Counted from the stretch's first letter, positions 42,736 through 52,705 are shown. The stretch is 64,000 nt of DNA from Galbibacter mesophilus (GCF_023721415.1 NZ_JAMQVC010000001.1:1116001-1180000), one strand, 5' to 3'. The notes: generated by a model from the sequence alone, not told the origin. Numbers and translations: made by a program.

Positions 42736-43761
42736 ATGAGAGTTTCTGCTATTCTCTGTTTTTTCTTTTTCTCATTTTTAGCGCAGGCGCAAGACGACGA
42801 CCAGCAAGTGTTTACCAATCCAAGGACCAAAGAGGTGTACATAATTTCTGGTAAGGATACAGTTAACTTATCCAAAATAATTACAGAATACAAACCGCTT
42901 CCGGCAAGATGGACCAAAGTAAATAAAGTTGGAGCCAATATTAGCGAAATAGCTTTTGTAAACTGGAATGCGGGGGGAAACAACTCGATCACTGCGCTAG
43001 GAAATGCTCGTTTCGAAAGAAATTATAAGCACGAAAAAGTACAATGGAACAATGAGATGATTGTACGCTTTGGTTTAAACTCCCAAGAAGGTCAGAAACT
43101 ACGGAAAACAGAAGACGCTTTCGCTGTGAACTCTACCTTAGGTTTTAAAATGAATAGCCTTTCCAATTGGTATTTTTCCGCCAAGGCGAATTTCAATACG
43201 CAATTTGCAAAAGGTTATAAATATCCAGATCGCGAGAACCCAATTTCTGATTTTATGGCTCCGGGATACTTCTTATTCGGTTTTGGTAGTGAATATTCAC
43301 CGGAAGACAAAGATTTCGAACTCTATTTTTCTCCTATAACGCAAAAATCAACTTTTGTATTGGACCAGGATTTGGCCGATCAAGGTTCTTTTGGTGTGGA
43401 AGGCGCTAAATATGATGCCAACGGGGCGAAAATTAGAGATGGGGAAAACGTTCGTACGGAGCTTGGTATTCTGTTAACAGGGTCATACCAAACAAAAATC
43501 TATGAAAATATGTTTCTCTCTAACCAATTAACATTATACACCGATTATCTAAATAGCTTCGGAAATATAGATGTAAACTGGATTTTTGATGTAGAGCTTA
43601 AAGTGAATGAATATGTCGTGGCCAATGTGGGCACCCAACTCATTTACGATAACGACGTGAAATTTGAAGAACGCGAAACGGCATCCGGAGAAACCGTGGC
43701 TTTTAGTCCGCGTATCCAATTTAAACAGTCACTGGGTGTTGGTGTTGTTTACAACTTTTAA
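42736..43761 (+). CDS. DUF3078 family outer membrane protein
   Basis: A 341-residue exported protein (signal peptide about 1-19, AQAQDDD) built of beta strands ending in aromatic residues (SLGVGVVYNF), so probably a small outer-membrane barrel. The family segment ANISEIAFVNWNAGGNNSITALG is characteristic of DUF3078. Function unknown. Located 52 bp after dxs and convergent with dgt, with only 30 bp between stop codons and no obvious hairpin. Confidence 0.87.
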   Translation: MRVSAILCFFFFSFLAQAQDDDQQVFTNPRTKEVYIISGKDTVNLSKIITEYKPLPARWTKVNKVGANISEIAFVNWNAGGNNSITALGNARFERNYKHEKVQWNNEMIVRFGLNSQEGQKLRKTEDAFAVNSTLGFKMNSLSNWYFSAKANFNTQFAKGYKYPDRENPISDFMAPGYFLFGFGSEYSPEDKDFELYFSPITQKSTFVLDQDLADQGSFGVEGAKYDANGAKIRDGENVRTELGILLTGSYQTKIYENMFLSNQLTLYTDYLNSFGNIDVNWIFDVELKVNEYVVANVGTQLIYDNDVKFEERETASGETVAFSPRIQFKQSLGVGVVYNF

Positions 43762-43791
43762 TTCTTTTATGTGCTGTTGTAATTCCTAAAG

Positions 43792-45129
43792 TTAGATTTT
43801 TCCGTTTATTTTATTGAAAATCAAAAGTGCGTTTCCATCCGTTAAGCCGGCTACAAATTGAGTTACGGCCATAAGGGAGGCGTAGCCACCAGTGGTAATT
43901 TTATAGCGCTCTGGAAGTAAATTCAGCAGTAATTTATCATAATTTGTCTCGTTACCTTCACTTGTGCGTATTACAGCACTGCAGAACACGTCCAATAACT
44001 GGTTAATAATTTTATACCCCACAATTTCCTTCTGAATAACTTCGTTGCTTCGGTAAATGTTTTGAACACTTAAATTGATGATATCTTCAATCTGAGCTTT
44101 ATACTTGCTTTTTTCCAAAAGGGACACGTGAAAATTTCCGTTAAGGATATCTTCTTCATTTTCAAGAAAAATTCGTGTGGCATCTGCAATTAAAGTATTG
44201 ATGGAAAGCGCGCGGAGATAACCCAAACGATCCTCCTTCGTGGTAAGCGAGTGGTATTTATCAGTATTAATACTGTCTTTTACCAACTTTATAAGATACT
44301 CAAGCGCATATTCTTCCTGTATTAGTCCGAGATTAATGCCGTCTTCAAAATCGATAATGGTATAACAAATGTCATCGGCAGCCTCCACTAAAAACGTTAA
44401 TGGATGTCTTGCATACGAAATATCGTTTCCTTCTCGCGTTTGTTTTAGCCCCAATTCATTGGCTACATCTTGAAAAGTCTCTTTTTCCGACTGAAAAAAA
44501 CCAAATTTCTTATCTGAAATCTGTTGGGTAGGCTTTTTAGGCAAGGACTCTTTCGGATATTTCATAAAAGCGCCAAGGGTAGCATAACTTAATCGCAGTC
44601 CGCCCACAATACCCTTTCTGCTCTGGGTAAGAATTTTAAAACCATTTGCATTTCCTTCAAAATCGATGAGGTCTTGGTATTCTTTATCGGTGAGTTGTGC
44701 TTTGTATTGGGCACCTTTACCATTTTTAAAATACTCCCCAATAGCTTTTTCCCCACTATGTCCAAATGGGGGGTTGCCAATGTCGTGGGCCAGCGCCGCC
44801 GCCGCAACAATAGCCCCAAAGTCGTTGAATTTATATCCGTAGGTATCTTTTAAATAGGGATGTTTTTCTAAAATGGCTGTTCCAACGCTTCTTCCTAAAC
44901 TCCTGCCTACTACAGAAACCTCCATGCTATGGGTAAGGCGGGTATGTACAAAGTCGGTTTTGGAAAGTGGTATAACTTGGGTTTTGTCTTGTAAACTTCG
45001 AAATGCGGAAGAAAAAATAATTCTATCGTAATCAACCTCAAAGCCCAAACGGGTTTCATCCTGCTCCTTTCGTAATCTTTTATGTTTGTCGTTATATCTT
45101 TTAAGCGATAGTAATTCTTCCCAATTCAT
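43792..45129 (-). CDS. dgt: dGTP triphosphohydrolase (HD family)
   Basis: The enzyme hydrolyses dGTP or other dNTPs to nucleoside and triphosphate, limiting the dNTP pool. The 445-residue protein has the HD-domain ligands in HTRLTHSMEVSVVGRSLG, AAAALAHDIGNPPFGHSGE and a later Asp in LVEAADDICYTIIDFEDG. Length fits the family. Single gene on the minus strand. Its location in the same window as RNR is probably chance. Confidence 0.93.
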   Translation of the reverse strand: MNWEELLSLKRYNDKHKRLRKEQDETRLGFEVDYDRIIFSSAFRSLQDKTQVIPLSKTDFVHTRLTHSMEVSVVGRSLGRSVGTAILEKHPYLKDTYGYKFNDFGAIVAAAALAHDIGNPPFGHSGEKAIGEYFKNGKGAQYKAQLTDKEYQDLIDFEGNANGFKILTQSRKGIVGGLRLSYATLGAFMKYPKESLPKKPTQQISDKKFGFFQSEKETFQDVANELGLKQTREGNDISYARHPLTFLVEAADDICYTIIDFEDGINLGLIQEEYALEYLIKLVKDSINTDKYHSLTTKEDRLGYLRALSINTLIADATRIFLENEEDILNGNFHVSLLEKSKYKAQIEDIINLSVQNIYRSNEVIQKEIVGYKIINQLLDVFCSAVIRTSEGNETNYDKLLLNLLPERYKITTGGYASLMAVTQFVAGLTDGNALLIFNKINGKI

Positions 45130-45465
45130 TGTAATAGTTTATGGTTGCAAGATACTGTAGCTACATGAAAATATCTCAACATTTTTTGAAATTATAGAAG
45201 GATATATATTTATAATTAATAGTAAGTTAATTATTTCTTTACATTCAATTGAAGTTAAAAAGTGATTTTTGGGGCTCATTTACATAGAATGATATTTCAT
45301 TAACTTTTAGTTTTTGTCGACTTAGTTATGGAAATATGTGGGCTGCTCGACGGAGCAGCCCTTTTTTAGTAACTTTAAGGGATTATTTCTTGATAAGTTA
45401 ATACACAGGAAACAATTTCTTAACATTGAAATATGTTCTTTGCAGCGACAAAAACTAAAATGTAA
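45130..45465. other. Intergenic region with orphan terminator; possible small RNA
   Basis: This 336-bp gap between the divergent dgt and porin genes holds no ORF of note. A strong plus-strand terminator at 45340-45367 has no plus-strand gene before it, so a short transcript from about 45200-45367 is likely, either a small RNA or a leader of the porin gene. A minor hairpin AATGA/TCATT is visible at about 45289-45302. Confidence 0.45.
45340..45367 (+). terminator. Orphan intrinsic terminator upstream of the porin gene
   Basis: GGGCTGCTC (45340-45348), loop GACG, GAGCAGCCC (45353-45361), then six T. The only upstream gene is on the other strand. Confidence 0.85.
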
Positions 45466-46668
45466 ATGAAGTATTTTTTATCGGCAGCATTGCTGTTCGT
45501 ATTGTTATGCACGCAAGTGAACGCACAACAAATTGAAGCGCCGCGCTTTGGTAAAGGAATTTTAAATTTTGTGCAAAAGGATAGCACCTGGAGCTTGAAA
45601 TTTGCGGCTAGAATGCAGCTTTTAGGAAGTGGCACATGGAGTGGAAATGATGGAGATTACAATGACTTTGAATCGAATTTTCTCGTGAGACGAGCCCGAT
45701 TGAAGTTTGATGGATTTGCGTTCAGTGACAAATTTGAGTATAAATTTGAGCTCGGACTTTCCAATCGAGACATTTCAGGAGGATCTATCTACACAGGAAA
45801 TACACCAAGATATATTTTAGATGCGGTGGTAAAATGGAATTTCTACAAGAATTTTGTTTTATGGTTTGGACAGACAAAATTGCCTGGAAACGTGGAGCGG
45901 GTAATTTCTTCCGGAGACCTTCAGCTGGTTGATCGTTCTTTGCTGAACGCTCGATTTAACATAGATCGAGATGTTGGTGCGCAACTAAGACATTCCCATA
46001 CTTTCGGACCCAAATTTTTAGTACGTGAAATTTTTGCTTTTTCCCAAGGGGAAGGACGTAATGTTGTGGTGGGAAACATTGGAGGTTACCAATATACAAG
46101 TAGAGTAGAATTATTACCATTTGGAGCTTTCACCGATGATAATGAATATGAAGGTTCTGCTTTGGAAAGGGAAGAAACACCAAAACTTATGTTGGCTTCT
46201 ACGTACGATATAAATGCGAATGCTGTGCGTACAAGAAGTAACATGGGAACGTATATGGAAAATGATATAGGTTTATACCAAACTACCATTTCAACCTTGT
46301 TTGTTGATTTAGTATTTAAATACAAAGGTTTTTCGTTTATGGGGGAGTATGCCGATAGAAATGCCGATGATCCAATTGCTAAAAATTCAGATGGAACCAC
46401 AACCGGACAAGTGGTGCAAGTAGGAAACGGACTGAATTTACAAGGAGGGTATTTATTTAAGAATAATTGGGAAGTAGCCGCTCGTTACAGTAATATTGAC
46501 CTTGATCGAGCCATTACGAGCAAACCAACAGAAAACCAGTATACATTGGGTGTTTCTAAATATTTGGTCGGACATAAATTAAAGGTACAAACAGATATTA
46601 GCTACCTTTCGGTAATTGAAAGTAGCAATCAATTAATGGCCCGCTTACAAGTTGATGTTCATTTCTAA
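45466..46668 (+). CDS. Phosphate-selective porin O/P family protein
   Basis: A 400-residue outer-membrane barrel with signal peptide (about 1-20, VNAQQIEAP). Typical OprO/P segments are FLVRRARLKFDGFAF, KWNFYKNFVLWFGQTKLPG and the closing strand LMARLQVDVHF. The family forms anion- or phosphate-selective channels. A PiT phosphate transporter gene follows 79 bp downstream in the same direction, which supports a phosphate role; selectivity itself cannot be read from sequence. Confidence 0.88.
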   Translation: MKYFLSAALLFVLLCTQVNAQQIEAPRFGKGILNFVQKDSTWSLKFAARMQLLGSGTWSGNDGDYNDFESNFLVRRARLKFDGFAFSDKFEYKFELGLSNRDISGGSIYTGNTPRYILDAVVKWNFYKNFVLWFGQTKLPGNVERVISSGDLQLVDRSLLNARFNIDRDVGAQLRHSHTFGPKFLVREIFAFSQGEGRNVVVGNIGGYQYTSRVELLPFGAFTDDNEYEGSALEREETPKLMLASTYDINANAVRTRSNMGTYMENDIGLYQTTISTLFVDLVFKYKGFSFMGEYADRNADDPIAKNSDGTTTGQVVQVGNGLNLQGGYLFKNNWEVAARYSNIDLDRAITSKPTENQYTLGVSKYLVGHKLKVQTDISYLSVIESSNQLMARLQVDVHF

Positions 46669-46747
46669 TAGAAACTTAGTACTTTTGCGGAGCTAAATGG
46701 CAGAACCCTAAGAAGTTTTGCGAAAGCGAATTTTTATATTTTAAGTT

Positions 46748-49033
46748 ATGGAGAATATCTATTTTTTAATGATTGTTGCATTGGCCATTTTAGCAGTGGC
46801 AGATCTTGTGGTTGGAGTAAGCAACGATGCGGTTAATTTCTTGAACTCTGCTATTGGTTCCAAAGCGATTTCCTTTAAATCCATTATGATTATTGCCAGT
46901 ATTGGTATTTTTATCGGAGCTGTGTTTTCAAGTGGAATGATGGAAGTGGCCCGTAAAGGGATTTTTATGCCGAAAGAGTTTATGTTTAATGAAATTATGG
47001 TCATTTTCATGGCTGTAATGATTACAGATATTCTCTTGTTAGACTTTTTCAATACCTTGGGAATGCCAACTTCTACAACGGTTTCCATAGTATTCGAATT
47101 GCTAGGAGCAGCGGTTGCCGTAGCGTTAATTAAAATTGCGGCCAACGACACTGAAACGGTAGCCGATTTATCAAAATATATTAATTCAGATCAAGCTTTA
47201 GTTATTATTTCCGGGATTTTACTTTCCGTAGTAATTGCCTTTACAGTTGGTGCCTTGGTACAATTTATATCACGACTTATTTTTTCCTTTCAGTATGAAA
47301 AGAAAATGAAGTACTTCGGAGCGCTTTTTGGTGGAGGTGCCTTAACGGGAATTACTTATTTCATCTTCATGAAGGGATTGAAAGGGACTCCGTATTATGC
47401 AGATTTAAAAGATTTTACTGAAGGAAATGAAGTATATGTTCTTATAGGAAGTTTTATCGTTTGGACCTTGTTTTCACAGTTGTACGCTACTGTATTTAAG
47501 AAAAATATTTTAGTGGTTATTATTGCTGTCGGTACTTTTGGATTGGCCTTGGCCTTTTCTGGAAACGACTTGGTAAACTTTATTGGAGTTCCAATGGCAG
47601 CATATCACTCCTACGAAGCTTGGGCAGCCTCTGGAGCTGCTCCAGATCAATTTGCAATGGGGTCATTGGCTCAAAAAGTGCCAACAGAACCACTGCTACT
47701 TTTCATTGCTGGTGGTGTAATGGTTTTAACTTTATGGTTTTCTAAAAAAGCGAGATCGGTAGCGGAAACGGAAATCGGACTTTCAAGACAGAATGAAGGA
47801 AAAGAAAAATTTCAGCCTAACTTGCTTTCAAGATGGATTGTGAGAGCTTCCACGAAAACAAGTTTGGGTATAAATATGTTGCTTTCTAAAGAAACGCAGC
47901 GCAAAATTAATGCTAAATTCGAAAAACCTGTTGTGGCTATCAGTAAGGACAAAGCGAATGAGGCGCCAGCTTTCGACCTTATCCGTGCGTCTGTGAACTT
48001 AATGATTGCCGGTATTCTTATTTCCATTGCAACTTCTATGAAGTTACCGCTTTCTACTACCTACGTTACGTTTATGGTGGCCATGGGTACGTCTCTAGCC
48101 GACAGAGCTTGGGGTCGTGAAAGTGCTGTTTACAGAGTTGCAGGAGTTTTTAACGTGATTGGTGGTTGGTTTTTTACCGCGATTATCGCTTTTGTAGCGG
48201 CTTCTGTGATGGCATATTTAATTTATATCGGCGGTCCTGCAGCAATTGCTATCCTTTTGTTTTTTGCCGTTGTTCTTTTGGCAAGAAACTACATTAATTA
48301 TAAAAAACAATCTAGCGGAGCTAAAGAGGAAGACAGTTTGAATAGAGCCGAAAGCAGTTCCATTCAAGGAGTTATCGAAGAAAGCGCCGATAATATTTCA
48401 GCAGTGGCCAATAGAGCTCATAAAATTTATTCTGGTGCGATTACAGGTCTTGCAAAGGAGGATTTGAAATTGCTCAAAAAGTCGAAAAAAGGGAATGCTA
48501 AGCTGACTTCGGAAATTGATGAACTTCAAGAGAGCGTTTTTTATTTTATTAAAAATCTTGACGAATCCAGTGTTGGAGCCAGTCATTTTTATATCAATGC
48601 GCTCGGGTATTTACAAGATATGGGGCAGTCGTTGGAATATATTGGAAAGGCTTCATTTAAACATGTAAATAACAATCATAAAAAGCTCAAGTTTAATCAG
48701 ACCAGAGAATTGCTAGATCTTCAAAATGATATACAGTCTTTGTTTGAGAAAATCAAAAAGAGTTTTGATGCACGGGCTTTTGAAGATATTCATCACATTA
48801 TAGAGGAAAAACAAGCGTTGTTGGAAAGTGTTAGCAACAAAATTGAAAAACAGATTTCTAGAACACGCAACGAAGAATCCAGTCCGAAAAACACCTCTTT
48901 GTATTTCAGTTTACTAACGGAAACAAAGGATTTAATTGTTGCGACGATGAATCTGCTCGAATTATATTACGATCAGTATGATGCTTCGGTTCCTCATCCG
49001 GTTGTAAATACGGAAGAGACCGATAATAAATAG
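46748..49033 (+). CDS. PiT-family inorganic phosphate transporter with PhoU-like C-terminal domain
   Basis: The 761-residue protein moves phosphate across the inner membrane using ion gradients. The PiT signature segments GVSNDAVNFLNSAIGSKA and FSGNDLVNFIGVPMAA appear in the two halves, and the transmembrane part runs to about residue 520. The last ~220 residues (about 540-750) are soluble helices resembling PhoU (ISAVANRAHKIYSGAITGL, FYINALGYLQDMGQSLEYI), probably a built-in regulator. Standard PiT proteins are about 400-500 residues, so this is a fused form, common in Bacteroidota. A TACTTTTG box at 46680-46687 could be its own promoter. Confidence 0.92.
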   Translation: MENIYFLMIVALAILAVADLVVGVSNDAVNFLNSAIGSKAISFKSIMIIASIGIFIGAVFSSGMMEVARKGIFMPKEFMFNEIMVIFMAVMITDILLLDFFNTLGMPTSTTVSIVFELLGAAVAVALIKIAANDTETVADLSKYINSDQALVIISGILLSVVIAFTVGALVQFISRLIFSFQYEKKMKYFGALFGGGALTGITYFIFMKGLKGTPYYADLKDFTEGNEVYVLIGSFIVWTLFSQLYATVFKKNILVVIIAVGTFGLALAFSGNDLVNFIGVPMAAYHSYEAWAASGAAPDQFAMGSLAQKVPTEPLLLFIAGGVMVLTLWFSKKARSVAETEIGLSRQNEGKEKFQPNLLSRWIVRASTKTSLGINMLLSKETQRKINAKFEKPVVAISKDKANEAPAFDLIRASVNLMIAGILISIATSMKLPLSTTYVTFMVAMGTSLADRAWGRESAVYRVAGVFNVIGGWFFTAIIAFVAASVMAYLIYIGGPAAIAILLFFAVVLLARNYINYKKQSSGAKEEDSLNRAESSSIQGVIEESADNISAVANRAHKIYSGAITGLAKEDLKLLKKSKKGNAKLTSEIDELQESVFYFIKNLDESSVGASHFYINALGYLQDMGQSLEYIGKASFKHVNNNHKKLKFNQTRELLDLQNDIQSLFEKIKKSFDARAFEDIHHIIEEKQALLESVSNKIEKQISRTRNEESSPKNTSLYFSLLTETKDLIVATMNLLELYYDQYDASVPHPVVNTEETDNK

Positions 49034-49061
49034 AAAAGATTTAATAAATTTATCAGAATAC

Positions 49062-49107
49062 AAAAAGCTTCCTGTGGATATTATTGCCTATCACAGGAAG
49101 CTTTTTT
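49062..49107. terminator. Bidirectional terminator between the PiT gene and the SDR gene
   Basis: A 15-bp stem (49062-49076 with 49092-49106) with a 15-nt loop lies between converging genes. Confidence 0.88.
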
Positions 49108-49126
49108 ATTTAATATTTTGTATGAA

Positions 49127-49753
49127 TTATGCTTTATCCAAAGCTTCAGCAATGAGTGTTTCTCCATTTAAAATTTCAAAGGTTTTCTCGTTGGCTGAAT
49201 CGTCGTGTAAAGCTCTTACCAAGGTTTGAGCAACATCAGCTCTGCTAATTTCGCCTTGTTTATTAAGTTTTTCACTTAATTGAATTTTTCCGCTGGGCTG
49301 CTCGTTATTCAACATTCCTGGGCGTACAATGGAATAGTTTAATCCGCTGTTCCTTAAATGAACATCTGCCTTCTGCTTTGCTTTTAGATAGTCTTGTAGT
49401 TTTTCTACAGATTCCGGCTCATCCGCTCCCATGGAGCTCAGCATCACAAATTTTTTCACGTTTGCTATTTTTGCTACATCGATTAATCGTTTAGCCCCTT
49501 CTTGATCTACTTCTACAACGTTTTTTCCGCCCGATCCAGCCGCAAAAATAATTTTGTCTATACCTTTTACAGTATGGGTTAAATCTTCTTGCAAATCGCC
49601 TAAAATGGTTTCAATGTTTTTATCTTCAAACTGACCTATTTGATCCTTTTGACGCACCATGGCAACTGGTGTGAAATATTGCGATTTATTCAAAAGTGCA
49701 ACTACTATTTTTCCTGTGGTACCGTTGGCACCGGCTACTAATGCTTTTTCCAT
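49127..49753 (-). CDS. NAD(P)-binding atypical SDR protein (YwnB-like)
   Basis: A 208-residue Rossmann protein with the nucleotide motif VAGANGTTGKIVVALL at the N-terminus and KFVMLSSMGAD in the middle. It lacks the YxxxK active site of classical SDRs, as in the NAD(P)H-binding, flavin-reductase-like group. Function not assigned. Stands alone; the terminator at 49062-49107 ends its transcript. Confidence 0.82.
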   Translation of the reverse strand: MEKALVAGANGTTGKIVVALLNKSQYFTPVAMVRQKDQIGQFEDKNIETILGDLQEDLTHTVKGIDKIIFAAGSGGKNVVEVDQEGAKRLIDVAKIANVKKFVMLSSMGADEPESVEKLQDYLKAKQKADVHLRNSGLNYSIVRPGMLNNEQPSGKIQLSEKLNKQGEISRADVAQTLVRALHDDSANEKTFEILNGETLIAEALDKA

Positions 49754-49872
49754 AATGTTTAAGTTACCCTTTTAAGAAGCGTTGCGCAAAATATTAGCAT
49801 TGATTAACAGGTGTTTTTGGAAAGTTTAAGAGTTGAAAAGACAATTGCTTTAAGTGATTTTGTTTCAAAGTA

Positions 49873-49905
49873 AAAGAGACCGTAATCGTGAAGAACGGTC
49901 TCTTT
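49873..49905 (-). terminator. Terminator after the beta-barrel gene
   Basis: A stem AAAGAGACCG/CGGTCTCTTT (49873-49882 with 49896-49905) with a 13-nt loop lies about 120 bp beyond the stop codon at 50028 and has T-rich ends on the minus strand. Confidence 0.7.
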
Positions 49906-50027
49906 ATACGTATTAAATTAACATCCTCAGAGTAGCCAGACTATTTAGAGTCTAAAAAAACCCATCGAGGTATTTGAAGGGAAAAATGAAATCTTTTTCA
50001 TTCTTTATTTTAGAGATAAGGAATGCC

Positions 50028-50807
50028 TTAGAACTTAAATCCTAAACGAATAAAAGGTTGGGAAAAGAAAGATACTGTAGACGTTTGGGCAGATCTTTCT
50101 CCAAAACCAGGTCCGGCATATTTACTCGTTTTAGCAAAAACGTAATTTACAGTTTTTATTTCAATTCCTAAAAATAATGCCTCGGCGAAATAATAATCTA
50201 TTCCAGCTGTGCTTTGTGCACCTATGCCATGCAAGGATACTCTTCTCTCGCTTACATCAACTATTTCGTTGCCGAGAATGGCAGGGTCGTATTGTGATCT
50301 TTTAGCATAATAAAATGGAATGGTTACTCCCATATAAGGATGAACCCGTTTGTACTTTGTATTAAAAAAGTACTGGGAACCTACATTTACATTAAGGTCT
50401 ACGTTGCTTGTTTCCACGACAGATTCGAATGCTGGAATAGAAGAAGCATTATTTCCCGTATCCACTCCTGGAATATTGGTCATGCCTGGAGTTTTTCTAA
50501 TAATTGCACCTCCGCTCATCAATAGGGATATACGATCTGTAACGAAGTAACGACCTTCTGCACCAATCATATTTGTGACGTCATTACTGTTTGCACTTAC
50601 CGTATTGTTGTAGGGTGCGTCGCCTGATACGGTTTGCGGTACAGGTGGGGGAACAGTTAGTCCACCTTGTAAAAACCTCCCTCTGCCCAATAATAGAGAA
50701 CCAGTGAAATCCCCTTTTAACGGAGTTGTTGTTCCTTCTGAAGTTGATTGCGCATAAGTTAGTATTGAAAGCAATAATGCGCATGCTACAAAAATTTTTC
50801 TAATCAT
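50028..50807 (-). CDS. Outer membrane beta-barrel protein
   Basis: A 259-residue exported protein with signal peptide (about 1-19, LTYAQSTSEG) and alternating beta strands ending in FIRLGFKF, the usual C-terminal strand of a small barrel. AEGRYFVTDRISLLMSGG resembles OmpA-type membrane domains, but there is no peptidoglycan-binding domain. Function unknown. It lies downstream of the coiled-coil lipoprotein gene with a terminator between, so it may be partly independent. Confidence 0.8.
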   Translation of the reverse strand: MIRKIFVACALLLSILTYAQSTSEGTTTPLKGDFTGSLLLGRGRFLQGGLTVPPPVPQTVSGDAPYNNTVSANSNDVTNMIGAEGRYFVTDRISLLMSGGAIIRKTPGMTNIPGVDTGNNASSIPAFESVVETSNVDLNVNVGSQYFFNTKYKRVHPYMGVTIPFYYAKRSQYDPAILGNEIVDVSERRVSLHGIGAQSTAGIDYYFAEALFLGIEIKTVNYVFAKTSKYAGPGFGERSAQTSTVSFFSQPFIRLGFKF

Positions 50808-50846
50808 GATTTTGAGTATTTAAAATTTATAATTAAACATGAGATA

Positions 50847-50888
50847 AAGAAGGCCGCTAAATTCAAATTAATGGATAGTGGCCTTCTT
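50847..50888 (-). terminator. Terminator after the coiled-coil lipoprotein gene
   Basis: A 13-bp stem (50847-50859 with 50876-50888, one G-U pair) with a 16-nt loop lies just past the stop codon at 50906 and ends in a short T run on the minus strand. Confidence 0.75.
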
Positions 50889-50905
50889 TTCAATACCCAA
50901 TCACG

Positions 50906-52705
50906 TTATTCTGTTAAGGCTGCAGATAGTAAATCTTTGTAGTGGTTAACAACAGCTGTTTGTCCTTCAATTTGGGAATCAAGAGACGCAAGCTTTGTTG
51001 TTAGCATATCAATTTCTTGTTGCAAATCTTCGGCATTAACAATCATGTTGTTTTCAATTTCACCGATATAGGCTTCTAGTTCTTTTAAGTTAAGAAGTTC
51101 GTTCGCGATTTGCTCTTCCTTATTTTTAACCATTATATCGTTGTAAGCATTGTTGTTGTCAATGTTGGTATAATGAGAAATCAAACTCATTTTATTAGCT
51201 TTTTGGTTGTATAATGAGTTCATCATATTGCCAACAACGGCTCTTTCAGCCTGTAGTTTTTGCATTTCAGCAAGTAGCTTGCTATATTCTTCTACCACTA
51301 GGTTGTAGGCTTCTTCATTTTCAGCAATAAAAGTTTGAGCAAGAACCATGTTTGAAGAATATTCTGCTAACGCTAGCTCTTTGTCTTTTATATCAATTTT
51401 GGCTGTTTCCAGTGAGTTTGTAAGAAAAGTAATATTGTTTTCAAGGTTTTCAATGGTGTTTTCTTCATGTAATACCACACGGTTGTAGAAATCTTGCTGT
51501 AGTGTTAATTTGTCATTATACACTACTTCTGCTTCATTTAAAGCTGTTTCAGCTTCGTTGTAAGCTGTTTCAGCTTCCGTTACAGCTTCATTCAATTGGC
51601 TGATTACGGCTGGATCGGTACCGTTGTATTCGTCTCTTTTGGCCACCGCCGTGTTATATGCTAATTGTGCTGATTCTACTGCAGTTTCCAAAGCAGGTAA
51701 TTTTGCTTTGGCAGTAGCCGTTGCTTCCATTCGTGCTTCGTAATCTGCATTTGCTGTGGTTAGCCTTGCTTTGGCTTCACTCAATTTATTTTTGCTGAGT
51801 GCCAACTCTTCTTCGCCATCCGTTAACATTAGTTTTAAATCTTCGATTTCAGTTTCTAAGTTCTCTTTTATAGCTTGAGAATTGGCAACTTGATTGGAGT
51901 AGTTTTCGAACGTTTGTTTTAAATTGAAGGCGTCATTGATTTTATTCCATACCGATGATGCTTCAATAGATAGTTGGGAATCTATATTGCTTAAACTATC
52001 GATTTTGTGTTGTAGTGCAATCTCTTCAGATTTAAGTGTGTTTAAAACTGTTTCTACATCTTGATTGCCTTCGGCGGTTTCTTTCAAGAAAGCTAAATCG
52101 GATTCTAAATCTGAAATATATTCGTTTCTGTCGGCCAACTCTGCATTTAAGCCAATTAATTCCTGTTCATTAGAGTGATCTACACCAAATTCGAGACTAT
52201 ACTTTTTAAGTTTGATATTTTGTGCAAGTTCATGTCTTTCGTTTGTCAAACCATTCATTTTTTCTTGCTCCACAGCAAGTTTGCCCATTAGCTGTTTCAC
52301 ATCCTCTACTTGCATTTCTGCCATGGCTTCTTGCATAGCATTGATTGCTTGATCCAAAGCAAGTTGTGCTTCTACTTTTGCTTGTTCCGCTCTTAACATG
52401 TCTTCTTGAAGCTGGGCAAAAGTTAGGTCTGCCTCTGCTTGAGCTGTTGCATTTTCTATTTCTAGTAGTGCATTTTCCAGTGCTATCTGTGCAGCTTGTG
52501 CAATTTCTACTTGTACTTGAGCATTAATGAGGGCTGCCTGCGCTGCGGCAACCTCTGCATTCGCCATTAAATTGGCCGATTCGGCTTGCCTAATTGCGGT
52601 TACTTCTTCAGACGGAGTGTCGTCTGTAGAACAAGAAGCAATCATTGTTGCTCCCAGTAAGGTGACCAAATAGGATTTTCGTAAACTTAGATTAAAATTT
52701 TTCAT
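50906..52705 (-). CDS. Long coiled-coil lipoprotein of unknown function
   Basis: A 599-residue lipoprotein with lipobox cysteine at 25 (GATMIASCSTDD). The rest is almost all coiled coil: Ala-, Glu-, Gln- and Leu-rich heptads (about 35-150), then several shorter coils broken by loops (about 150-590). I do not recognise a family. The start at 52705 is preferred because it begins the signal peptide; the longer frame overlaps a palindrome at 52765. The gene is divergent from a propeller histidine kinase operon, which probably controls it, and is followed by a beta-barrel gene. Such a protein could act as a periplasmic ruler or tether; that is speculation. Confidence 0.75.
   Translation of the reverse strand: MKNFNLSLRKSYLVTLLGATMIASCSTDDTPSEEVTAIRQAESANLMANAEVAAAQAALINAQVQVEIAQAAQIALENALLEIENATAQAEADLTFAQLQEDMLRAEQAKVEAQLALDQAINAMQEAMAEMQVEDVKQLMGKLAVEQEKMNGLTNERHELAQNIKLKKYSLEFGVDHSNEQELIGLNAELADRNEYISDLESDLAFLKETAEGNQDVETVLNTLKSEEIALQHKIDSLSNIDSQLSIEASSVWNKINDAFNLKQTFENYSNQVANSQAIKENLETEIEDLKLMLTDGEEELALSKNKLSEAKARLTTANADYEARMEATATAKAKLPALETAVESAQLAYNTAVAKRDEYNGTDPAVISQLNEAVTEAETAYNEAETALNEAEVVYNDKLTLQQDFYNRVVLHEENTIENLENNITFLTNSLETAKIDIKDKELALAEYSSNMVLAQTFIAENEEAYNLVVEEYSKLLAEMQKLQAERAVVGNMMNSLYNQKANKMSLISHYTNIDNNNAYNDIMVKNKEEQIANELLNLKELEAYIGEIENNMIVNAEDLQQEIDMLTTKLASLDSQIEGQTAVVNHYKDLLSAALTE

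Noticed and set aside
46759-47151. 130-codon minus-strand ORF
   Set aside because: Lies entirely antisense to the first transmembrane half of the PiT transporter.
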